Position numbers and translations under genes: made by a program. From Zygnema cylindricum (lineage: Eukaryota > Streptophyta > Zygnematophyceae > Zygnematales > Zygnemataceae), in NCBI GenBank assembly GCA_037447655.1, contig JBBHKE010000430.1:1-64000 (forward strand): 64,000 nt of DNA, read 5' to 3'. Below, one piece after another: positions 11,447 through 21,879 of the stretch. How positions within the stretch are numbered: position 1 is the stretch's first letter; each line of letters begins with the position of its first letter. The notes below the pieces were generated by a model. That model was not told the origin of the DNA. It ran no database searches and was given only the letters and a program-made list of their open reading frames with translations.

Positions 11447-12337
11447 CATCTATTGTCACCCACTAACCATTCTGACATATTCGAACGCTTTTACAAATCT
11501 TAATTTTTGTCCGCCCACACATATTTTATTATATACGTCGTACGAGTCACTTCTTACCTTCGCTAGTTCAAATATGTGGTTAGAATTTGCTGTCAGAGAT
11601 TCTTTGAAGATTTTTAAAATCGTATTCATCTATAATGTAACAGGATCCCCTACCTCTTAGAAAATCCCATTACTACAAACAATCCCAACCACACATTCCA
11701 CACATTGGAAAATACACATCCACATTGGACAACACTCACACAAGGATAAACTTTAAATTAGAAGAAGCTTCTGTCCACATAACATTAGCTTGGTCTCTTG
11801 CCCTCGTGGCTCAACCCTTCTTATTAAAGTGTTTTCCACTACTCTCCACTCTTAATAATTATATCTCTTAACTACTAAAACACTATTTAGTTAGTAAGAG
11901 ATTTCAATTCAAAATGCATTTTCTCCAATTTGGTATTAATCGCTCAGGACCAAGATCAGCCGGAATTTCCACAAACTTTTCCCAAAGAAAAAGATGTCTA
12001 CTCTCCTCTTACACTTCACTATTTATCCATCATCGCCCTGGACTCGCCAGGCCAGAATCAACGCTCCGTTTTAACATGCTTTTACCTGGGCCAATCATTG
12101 ATCAGCAAAGACTCAGACTGACCAATGCAAAAACGTGCGAAATCTCTTACTAACTACTTAGCACTTTACTAACCAATCAAACGTTACGTTTCACTACGTA
12201 ACATTTACGTGCAAAAGTGCGCGCCAAATGAAACGCGACTTCGCACGATCGTGCGTAACAAATTTCGCACGCGAAACTTCCTACGAAATTCCCTTAAGTA
12301 AAAATGACGTTTCGTACTAAACTTTGTACGAAACGAA
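11447..12337. other. Intergenic before the copia element, no gene recognised
   Basis: AT-rich to 12100, then words such as TTTCGTAC and TTTACGTGC up to the copia target site. No ORF with a recognisable motif. Confidence 0.35.
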
Positions 12338-12342
12338 CCACC

Positions 12343-13391
12343 TGTAGAAACTAATGGTTTTATTAGTATTTTCTAGGTCTGAAAAGAAATATAGAAGTCG
12401 AGGCAGTCTATCTCTAACTTCTCTCTCCAACTCTCAAACTTGTCGCAGTCACTGAGAAATTGGAGAGGAAGCTAGAGCCATGGCTACCTTGGCTATCCTG
12501 AGGTTTACGGGAATTTTATATTAGGGTTTATATATTTAATTAAAATGTATATGCCGGCGGCAGGATTTGATCCTTGTACCTGCCGGCCGGCAGACACAAT
12601 GTAGCCGGTAGCCCTAGCCGTTTCGTCTAGCGGTAGTGTTACCTAGCATATAGTTTGATAATTATTTATATATGTATACAAGCGATAAACAATTTAACTA
12701 GAATTAATTACGGGATACATAGATCCAGTAATATGTAATGTACGACTTACGGTACGGACATAAATCAGTACCGCGCATTTGTTTCGTAAATGAAACAAAT
12801 ACCGCGCATGTATTTATTACGGCTACGATTAAAGCCGAATTTAATCGGACGGCCGGGATTAGCGCCGAGATCGTGGAGGAAGATTTCGGCGGTTTATGGC
12901 CATCGCCACATCGGATGACGCGTGGCAAAATTCCGTTGGATTGTGGAAACTCCGGAGATTATGGCACCGAATCCGGATTTGACATGTGTCGACATTTTGG
13001 CCATGTCGTACAATGTCCGTACATAAAGTACACCGGCAGCTGTACTTTTGCGTATGGAACTCAATTCTGATTGGTTCCGTACATCAGTAGATAGAGTCTG
13101 TGAGAGAGATAGGACTTAGAAAAATTAGAAGATAGGACCCTCTCTCCCAGAGAGCTTCTGTACAAAAGGTCAACTTTGACCCTCCATAACTTACTGCCCA
13201 GGGGAGCAAATTCAGAGATTCTTTTTGCTATCGACTCAGGGGAGTCTTGTCTTCACAAGGGTGAAGTTGGTCAGAGTTTTTGTCTGCCAGGGTGGCAGTT
13301 ATTTTTGCTTAAACACAAAGGGGTCAGGATTATCCTAGAGGCTTCTTGGAAGCTGTCCACTCTGAGGACTTATGGAGGTCTCAGAGTTTCA
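12343..13391 (+). repeat. 5' LTR of the copia element
   Basis: 1,049 bases, TGTAGAAACT to GAGTTTCA. It contains a palindromic CCGGCCGGCAG-type block near 12555-12595. The first possible ATG of the gag-pol frame (13372) already lies within this LTR. Confidence 0.95.
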
Positions 13392-13406
13392 GGTTATGGG
13401 CCCACC
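13392..13406 (+). promoter_or_regulatory. Primer-binding site for a half initiator tRNA-Met
   Basis: GGTTATGGGCCCACC directly abuts the 5' LTR. Its complement, GGTGGGCCCATAACC, is the anticodon stem-loop of eukaryotic initiator tRNA-Met, not its 3' end. Drosophila copia and yeast Ty5 are known to prime from such an internal tRNA fragment. The ATG inside this site is in frame with gag. Confidence 0.85.
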
Positions 13407-16400
13407 CTCTAGGGTGCCAATATTTAATGGAACTGGCTTCATATACTGGGAAAGTATGATGATAGGAGCTCTATGCGAAAAAAGGTTTTGGGGGATAGTG
13501 AGTGGACGATTGGGGCGTCCATCAAGTCTTGGAATTCCTCCAGGGTTTAAAGGAAGCAGATTCACCAGGAAAGAGGATTCACCTTCAACGGAGGAAACAA
13601 AGGAAGGAGAGGTGGTGGACAAAGGAAAGGAGAAGGAGGCGACCACACCAATAGCAACTGGTTTAGCATTCATGTCACCTATTCCGAGGAACGAGGAGAA
13701 TGATATTGAAACCTGGGACTTCAACAATATGGCGGTAAAGCACTTCATCCTACGCCATCTCACTCAAGGACTTGCATGTCCTCATTTGCAGGTAGAGAGG
13801 GCATCCGATCTTTGGATGGCTCTCATAGAGATGTACCGAAGTGGTACGATTCAGCAACAACAGTTGGCTGATCAGAAAGTTAAGGAGTATGTATACAAAG
13901 GGGGAAATATGTTGGATTTTTGCAATGAGCTTGCTACACTCTTCATGGAGCTAGAGAGTGCGGGTAAAGTTTTTAGTGAAAAAGAAAAAGTTAACTGTTT
14001 ACTAATGAAGTTACCTGATGAGTTCGAGAACATAGTCAACCGTGTGCAGGACTTGCCGGACTCAAGGTGGATATGGAACTCAGTGGTAGGGATGATTCTC
14101 GTTCGAGAGAATACGATTGAGATCCGAAGGGGAGGAAAGAGTGGCCAAGCCTTGGCAACAGCGACCGATTGGAGGAACAAGGATTCCCGGAAACCAGTCA
14201 GAAACTATGGGGGTAGGGAGCGGGAAAAACAGGTTGGCGAGTTCGAACCAAGGGCTCCCAAAGGTTTATGTCATTTTTGTAAGAAACCTGGGCACTATAT
14301 GGCAGAGTGCACCAAGCTAACCGAGCTTCGGTTAAAGGAGGGGCAGACCGGTGGTACCCCGAGAGAAAAGAAAAAGGCCCTTGTCACACAGGTACTTGAG
14401 GCGGAATCCGAGGACGAGGACGATGAGCTCCTTTTGGATGAGGAGTTGGAGGCGAAAACTAAGGTTGAAATTCCACGAAGGCAGAAATGTGCTTACGGTG
14501 GATTGAAAGGTGAAGCAGGCTGGATTATAGATTCAGGTGCCTCAATGCACATGTGTAAGGATAGACACCTGTTCACTAAGATAAGAAAGATTCCCACCGT
14601 AGAGATAGAGTACGGGGATGGGAGGATAGTCACCACTACTCTTGTAGGATCGGTAGATCTGAAAGTGTTAGTTGAAGGAAAGACATCCATATTAACATTC
14701 TCCGATGTATTGTTTATTCCGGAGCTGAACAAAAACCTTATCTCTACATCAGTATTAGATGATAAGGGTTTTTTCACTAGCACTAGGGAAGGAGTCTTTA
14801 CTGCTAGTTTTGAGGAGGATGTCTATTTCATTGCTGAGAAAGGTAGCCATGGGATGTTTAGGCTGATCTTAAGTAATGAAACGAAGAAACTTTATTATGC
14901 TGGTGTTCATGATATTATGATGTGGCATAAGAGGCTTGGGCATGTGAATCTAGATAAGTTAAGAGAGATGAAAAAGATGGGAGTGGTGGAAGGGATTCAG
15001 TTCAGTGAGAGTGATGATATAAGTGATTGTAGTGGGTGTGCTCAAGGTAAAGCACACAGATTACCCTTTCCAAAAACAGCCACCTACAAGGGAGAAAAAC
15101 TTCTAGATCTAGTACACACAGATATTTGGGGACCGGCTAGAGTGCCCTCACCGGGGGGGAAGAGATTTATGATGACTATAACTGATGATTGGTCTCGGTA
15201 TTCCCGAGTATATTTTTTGAAAAACAAGTCAGAAGCTGAGGACTGTTTTAGACAATATAAAGCATGGAGCGAAAAACTCCATGAAACTCCAATCAAGAGA
15301 GTAAGGAGTGACAATGGTGGAGAGTATACTTCTAACCAGTTTGAGGATTTTTTGAGGGAAGATGGGGTTCAACACCAAAAGACAGTGCCAGAAAATCCTG
15401 AACAGAATGGGGTAGCTGAAAGGTTAAATAGAACACTAAGTGATAGTGCTAGAAGTATGTTGTCGGATAAGAAGATAGGAAAAAGGTTTTGGGCAGAAGC
15501 AATGAACTGTGCTAATTACCTCAAAAATAGAGTTCTTACTTCAGCTATAAAAGATCAAACACCTTATGAGAGATGGACAGGCCGGAAACCAGACTTATCT
15601 CATTTAAAGGTTTTCGGCAGTCAAGTATTCAGTCTAGATACTGATCGGTCCAATTGGAAGCTAGATCCTAAGGGAAAACCGGGATACTTATTAGGATATG
15701 ATGAGGATGTTAAAGGATATAGAGTTTATGATCTAAAAAGAGAAGATATAATCTTAGTAAAGCATCTAGTAGTTATGGATGAAGGAAAGTCTGTGGATCC
15801 CTTCAAATATACAAAGTCAGTAAAAATCAGATTTGAGTCAGAAAATTCTGATGACTTTGAGCTTCGTAACTATCCAGGTTTTAGAGACGATGACATTCTT
15901 GCAGGAACAAATCAGACCGAAAAGGACTCGGCTGTGGAAACTCCAGTGACAACTCTACTCGAAGCGGAAGACGTGGTGGAAATTGATTCGGAATCAAGGG
16001 ATAGGGGAGAAGCCGAGTTTGTTCGAAAGAATCCACGAGAACCATCTATTCCGGCCTCAGATTTTGAGGGAGGGAGGAGAAGTAGCAAAAGACTGCAAGA
16101 AAAACAGGTTAATAACAAGGTAACTAAACTATCTCATCAAGATGAACCTCAAACTTATCGAGAGGCGATGACTTGTCCAGAAAGAAACCGGTGGAAGACA
16201 GCCATCAATGAGGAGATGGCTTGAATCATGGCAGCCGATACTTGGGAGCTGGTGGATTGTCCACCTAACCGAAAACCAATCGGTTGTAAGTGGGTTTTCA
16301 AACTGAAACTGAACCCAGATAACACAATCGAGCGCTACAAGGCCAGATTAGTGGCAAAGGGATTTACACAAAAGGAAGGAATTGACTACGAGGAAACCTT

Positions 16401-17730
16401 TGCCCCGGTGGTCAGATTTCCCTCGGTCCGCATACTTCTCAGTTTAGCAGCGGCGGAAGACATGGAAGTGCACCAGATGGACATCAAAACAGCCTTTTTG
16501 CATGGAGAATTAGAAGAGGAGATCTTCATGCGACAACCCGAAGGGTTTGTGGAAGAAGGAGAGGAGAGTAAGGTATGCCGGCTGATTAAATCTCTTTATG
16601 GTTTGAAACAGGCGCCCCGACAGTGGAATAAGAAGCTTGATGAGTTTCTTACCGGTCTAGGATATATTCGGATCAGCTCAGATCACTCAATCTATGTTTT
16701 CGAAGATGAGGAAGGTTTTATATTTATTGCAATTTATGTTGATGATTTGCTTGTTTTAAGTAAATCAATGGAAAAAATTAATAAACTGAAAACCGATCTT
16801 AAGGGGAGATTTGAAATGAAGGATATGGGGGAAGCAAAATATATTTTGGGAATTCAAGTAGAGAGAGACCGAAAAAGAAAAATTATAAGATTGACTCAAA
16901 AGGAAGCAATAGGAAACATGCTTGAAAAATTTCAAATGGATAAAGCTAATAGTTGCACAACTCCAATGGAATTGAAGAAGGGAAGTGAGGGGAGTGAGGA
17001 AGAAGGAGTCATAGTCTTAGACGAGGAATTATCTCCTGAAGAACAGAAGTTCATGCAGACTATTCCTTACAGGCAAGTAGTGGGAAGTCTAATCTATTTT
17101 ATGAATTGTACCCGGCCGGATTTAGCTGCAGCTGTAGGAGTGCTGAGTAGAAGTCTAAATGCTCCCACTAAGAAGGATTGGGAGGCAGCTAAGAGAGTCC
17201 TTAGATACTTGGTAGGAACTAGAGATCTATGGTTGCATTTGGGTGGGGAGAATACTGACATCACTACTTGGAGTGATGCCAGTTATGGTGATGCTCCGAT
17301 GAGGAGATGTACTTCTGGATATGTATTATATGTGGGTGATGGGGCTTGCTGTTGGAGTAGCAAACAGCAAAAGGTTATTGCTCAGTCCACCATGGAGGCT
17401 GAGTATATGGCCTCTTGCTCTGCTGTAAAAGAATTGATGTGGGTCAAGTCTTTGCTTGGTGAGCTTGGTCACCTTAAGAGTGGTGTGCAGAAAATATTTT
17501 GTGATAATCAGGCAGCAATCGCTATTTCTGCCAATCCTAAACACCATTTTAAAGCCAAACACATGGACATCAGACTCAGCTTTGTTAGAGAGAAAGTAGA
17601 AAACAAAATAATCAGTTTAGAGTACAGACCAGATAGTGAGATGGTAGCAGATATGATGACCAAACCTGTGCCTTCCCCTAAGCTAATTTTTTGCAGGGAG
17701 AAGTGTGGTCTGAAATTAAAGATTGACTAG
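13396..17730 (+). CDS. Copia gag-pol polyprotein with one in-frame stop
   Basis: One frame of 1,445 codons, starting at the ATG inside the primer site. In order: a UBN2-type gag domain; a CX2CX4HX4C zinc knuckle (CHFCKKPGHYMAEC, about 14268-14309); aspartic protease DSGAS (about 14530); pre-integrase and zinc HHCC (GHVN..CSGCAQGK); integrase core with HTDIWGP, SDNGGEY and NGVAERLNRTL; reverse transcriptase with YVDD (16735-16746); RNase H with WSDASYGD and STMEAEYMA. The frame is broken only by TGA at 16222-16224, between integrase C-terminus and reverse transcriptase; the same frame resumes at once. The preceding bases allow an ancestral CGA, so a CpG transition is the simplest explanation. 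If the stop is not suppressed, reverse transcriptase and RNase H are not made and the copy is non-autonomous. Confidence 0.95.
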
Positions 17731-17743
17731 AAAATAAGGGGAG
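17730..17743 (+). promoter_or_regulatory. Polypurine tract
   Basis: GAAAATAAGGGGAG immediately before the 3' LTR, the expected plus-strand primer; its first base is the last base of the pol stop codon. Confidence 0.85.
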
Positions 17744-18793
17744 TGTAGAAACTAATGGTTTTATTAGTATTTTCTAGGTCTGAAAAGAAATATAGAAGTC
17801 GAGGCAGTCTATCTCTAACTTCTCTCTCTAACTCTCAAACTTGTCGCAGTCACTGAGAAATTGGAGAGGAAGCTAGAGCCATGGCTACCTTGGCTATCCT
17901 GAGGTTTACGGGAATTTTATATTAGGGTTTATATATTTAATTAAAATGTATGTGCCGGCGGCAGGATTTGATCCTTGTACCTGCCGGCCGGCAGACACAA
18001 TGTAGCCGGTAGCCCTAGCCGTTTCATCTAGCGGTAGTGTTACCTAGCATATAGTTTGATAATTATTTATATATGTATACAAGCGATAAACAATTTAACT
18101 AGAATTAATTACGGGATACATAGATCCAGTAATATGTAATGTACGACTTACGGTACGGACATAAATCAGTACCGCGCATTTGTTTCGTAAATGAAACAAA
18201 TACCGCGCATGTATTTATTACGGCTACGATTAAAGCCGAATTTAATCGGACGGCCGGGATTAGCGCCGAGATCGCGGAGGAAGATTTCGGCGGTTTATGG
18301 CCATCGCCACATCGGATGACGCGTGGCAAAAATTCCGTTGGATTGTGGAAACTCCGGAGATTATGGCACCGAATCCGGATTTGACATGTGTCGACATTTT
18401 GGCCATGTCGTACAATGTCCGTACATAAAGTACACCGGCAGCTGTACTTTTGCGTATGGAACTCAATTCTGATTGGTTCCGTACATCAGTAGATAGAGTC
18501 TGTGAGAGAGATAGGACTTAGAAAAATTAGAAGATAGGACCCTCTCTCCCAGAGAGCTTCTGTACAAAAGGTCAACTTTGACCCTCCATAACTTACTGCT
18601 CAGGGGAGCAAATTCAGAGATTCTTTTTGCTATCGACTCAGGGGAGTCTTGTCTTCACAGGGGTGAAGTTGGTCAGAGTTTTTGTCTGCCAGGGTGGCAG
18701 TTATTTTTGCTTAAACACAAAGGGGTCAGGATTATCCTAGAGGCTTCTTGGAAGCTGTCCACTCTGAGGACTTATGGAGGTCTCAGAGTTTCA
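17744..18793 (+). repeat. 3' LTR of the copia element
   Basis: 1,050 bases, nearly identical to the 5' LTR. Differences seen include CCAA/CTAA, TATATG/TATGTG, CGTC/CATC, GTGG/GCGG and one extra A. Confidence 0.95.
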
Positions 18794-18798
18794 CCACC

Positions 18799-19368
18799 GT
18801 GCATACTAAACGTTTCGTTAGAACTTTATGAAATGTACACGCGTAATTTCGGTACTAATTTGACCCTTAACCCGTTTCAGTGATACCCACTTGTTATTTA
18901 GACCCCACGCTGTCACCTAAATACACCCATCGCTATAACTTTTAAAATATAACTCCAAATAGCGTGATTCTTTCGCGGACGTCTACCAAATTTAGAACTC
19001 TATAATAATAATACCTAAATACCCCTTTATAAACAAGTTCGATCCGCTATTGCTGTTACATATTACGTGGACCAATCAAAGTGTGTTACGGAAATAAAAT
19101 GTCAGTCACTGACCCGACACAATGGAACGATGGCTCCAGTAAACGAATTTTCGACTTTTACTGCGACCGCCTAATGGAACAATGCTCTCAGTCGATGTTC
19201 CATCACGTAGAGTTTGTAAACCACGTATTGTAAATTGACTGGCGCCACGCATGCTACGATCCCATAGTGAATATCTTTCAGATTTTTAGCCCCGACAAAC
19301 TTAGATTAAAATCTTCACTTGCGTACCATGTACCTCCGTACGAAGTAATCGTACGCAATCATACTTAA
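18799..19368. other. Intergenic with a diverged repeat unit, no gene recognised
   Basis: Around 19080-19200 there is a diverged relative of the 130-base tandem unit at 19939 (words GGAAATAAAATG, AATGGAAC, GCGACCGCCTAATGGA). Nothing coding is visible. Confidence 0.35.
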
Positions 19369-19720
19369 GGTGGACTTCCAATAGCGAAAAAATGGTGTTT
19401 TTTACTGACGGCCGTAACGTTTTGTACTGGTTCGTACAATTTTTTTATTTTTCAACGAAAACAACATTACAAAAAATTGTCCAAGGTTGTAGGTGTAAAT
19501 TAGGACCGCCGGGTTCAATTACACTTTTTATCCGTGACGCCACATCACTAACCCTACAGTTTGTTAAGACCGTGCACAGGGAGGACAATTCTCAAATACA
19601 GAGCGTGTAAAAATAGGCCGCGTGGAAAAGGTCAAAAAAATCCACGATGAGCGCGCGTGTATGTGCGTACACTTCGCAAGGGCCATGTGCCTTCCGCCAG
19701 GGTGGCTGCCAATCTGCTGA
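19369..19720. repeat. Interspersed repeat shared with 10540-10970
   Basis: Same block order as the first copy, including CATGTGCCTTCCGCCAGGG near 19684. Diverged, class unknown. Confidence 0.5.
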
Positions 19721-19938
19721 AATTATCCCGTCACGCTCCCACCATCAATGTTTGCCGCCGCCTTTTTGTCGTTGCGTTTTGAAATTTTGGGTAGTACATT
19801 TAATGCCATCTGTACGAGTCGTTAATTACCTGAGACGGTACAAATTTTTCCTTCGCCGGTACAGATATTACCTCTGCTCGTACAGATATTGCGTTCAGAC
19901 TTTTGCATCCTAAGATTCTTTCAAGATTTTAAGCATCT

Positions 19939-20199
19939 AATATTAACCTACGTGTTACCAACCAGAATGAGCCACGGAAATAAAAAGTGGTTTAATGTCG
20001 TGACCTAATGGAAGGCACGCCCTTCAGTAAATTTTTTCGTACAATTACTGAGACGCCTAATGGAAGCCCACCCTAATATTAACCTACGTGTTACCAACCA
20101 GAATGAGCCACGCAAATAAAAAATGGTTTAATGTCGCGACCTAATGGAAGGCACGCCTTTTCAGTACAATTACTGAGACGCCTAATGGAAGTCCACCCT
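19939..20199. repeat. Tandem duplication of a ~130-base unit
   Basis: Units 19939-20074 and 20075-20199 both begin AATATTAACCTACGTGTTAC and end GGAAG(C/T)CCACCC. They differ by a handful of changes and an 11-base indel around TTTTTTCG, so the duplication is recent. Confidence 0.85.
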
Positions 20200-20534
20200 T
20201 AATAATCAATTTGAACAATTTCGTACATGCACATATTTTAGCACGAAGATATTATGCGCCGACAATTATTACAAAACAGTTTAAAAATTAGAGTTAATGA
20301 TAAATATTTTTTTGGAAAAAACTGAAATTCCCAATTAGCGTAAATAACGCTAATTGTTTCATTACGCTATCTATTTCATTTGCGTGGTTCACACTTGAAA
20401 AAGGGGAAAACGGTATGGTATGAAAACGGTACTTTTTTTTGTTCGCCGTAAACTAGCACGTGACGCTAGCCTACGTCAACTAGCGTGTCGTGATACGAGC
20501 CACTTGCCCGTACAAAAAAGGAAACGCTTTGCGG
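20200..20534. other. Intergenic, no gene recognised
   Basis: AT-rich, with an inverted AGCGTAAATAACGCTAAT-like word near 20335-20355; no gene. Confidence 0.35.
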
Positions 20535-21080
20535 CATAGTTCAAAAGTAGGTGAAAGTAGGCCCATACAATATGCCTGTTGTATGCAAAACATACAATAT
20601 GCCCTTAAGACCCATATTGTATTGGTCGAAAAATGAAAAAAAATAGTTACAGGGTTGAGTTGCACATAGATCGATAGAGAATTAAACGTCATGTCTAAAT
20701 TTTGAAAAAAAATCGGACAAAAAAGCAATTTCTGTGAGTTTTGAGGCAAAACTTATTTAAACCGTTAGATTCAGACGATCGGACGGTCTCTGATCAAAGT
20801 AGTGATTTAAGAAGATCACATGAAAAGCCCATAATACAACTTACGATAGGACTATCTGTCATATTAGCGTCTGCAATTTTCAACGTCCGCCTGTTTTAGT
20901 TCGCTAAAAAATTTCGTCCGTCGGCGTGCGCTGAACTATGATCATACGTCAGATTCGTACGTCCGTACAAGTGTGTCCACAACGAACACCCATACAGTAT
21001 GCCTACTCTACGCGAGTTTTGTGCCAAGTTTTGTGCGCCTACCAAAGGCCTACCATAAAAACGCCTACTTTTGAACTATG
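20535..21080. mobile_element. hAT-like MITE, copy 4, perfect 8-bp target duplication
   Basis: CATAGTTCAAAAGTAGGTG to CCTACTTTTGAACTATG, flanked by CTTTGCGG on both sides (20527-20534 and 21081-21088). The interior combines blocks found in the copies at 3486 and 10998. Confidence 0.85.
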
Positions 21081-21308
21081 CTTTGCGGGCATGATATGTA
21101 CGAATCCTTACAAACCAAAATGTACTGCCACGCAAGCGTTTGTACAGACCGTAAATAACCGCGAAGGAACTTTGAAGTTTGAACATGCAAACTAACCGCC
21201 CCAACCGTCACCGCCGCGTTTTTTGTCATTTTATGAAATTTGGCGTACGGATCCCAAAATTTATGACATCGTTTTCCCATTTTTCCAAGTGTGAACAACG
21301 CAATTATG

Positions 21309-21327
21309 CTAATAGCGATTCACGGTG
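21309..21327. repeat. Orphan terminal repeat of a mariner-type MITE
   Basis: CTAATAGCGATTCACGGTG followed by TA; no partner end is found nearby. The rest of 21089-21879 shows no gene and probably contains the CAP-G2 promoter and leader (CAGTACGGAAAGAGTG just upstream of the start). Confidence 0.5.
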
Positions 21328-21879
21328 TATTGGCGATACACGGCGTACAGTCGTACTGTTCTAAAATCAGCAGTTGATTTCGTGCAATATACGCACGAAA
21401 TATCCGCACTTTTACAACAGAAGCTGAAAATATGAAACCGGGATCCATTAGGGCATTAGGAATCGTTTGAATTTTGAAATTCAAATCGGAGAGGACAAAG
21501 TCCCAGGGCGTTTTTCACTTCCTAGCTTTTACACTTAGGATGTTTCCTGATTTGTTACTATCTTATTGTCATCGGTGTTTACTTAGTTTTCTGCTAGATC
21601 TTCTCTCTTTTTGCCCTATATCCTTCGGATTTACCATTATCCCTGAACCCTTTTCATTCAAAGATTTTGCCGTGTGTCGGTCTGATTAGGAAGACCGTTC
21701 CCATTTAAAAATCAACAATCGAACAGATGATCTTTAATTCTAAAATTAACTGTATTAGAGAATGGAAATGAGGATTTTCTAGGCCTAGATTTAGTTTGTA
21801 TCACTAATGCGGTTAGAGTTCGGAAACAGTTCAGAAACAGTACGGAAAGAGTGCGGAGAGAGAGCAAGGCTGTTCGAAA

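Larger units (their letters stand above)
12343..18793 (+). mobile_element. Full-length Ty1/copia LTR retrotransposon
   Basis: 6,451 bases bounded by two near-identical LTRs that begin TG and end CA. The 5-bp target duplication CCACC is at 12338-12342 and 18794-18798. Order inside: 5' LTR, primer-binding site, one gag-pol frame (gag, protease, integrase, reverse transcriptase, RNase H), polypurine tract, 3' LTR; integrase before reverse transcriptase defines copia. The LTRs differ by about six substitutions and one 1-base indel, so insertion was recent. A single in-frame TGA interrupts pol. Confidence 0.97.

Noticed and set aside
12738-13070. 110-codon ORF, repeated as an 81-codon ORF at 18139
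   Set aside because: Both are in the LTRs of the copia element and differ by the LTR indel; no protein motif.
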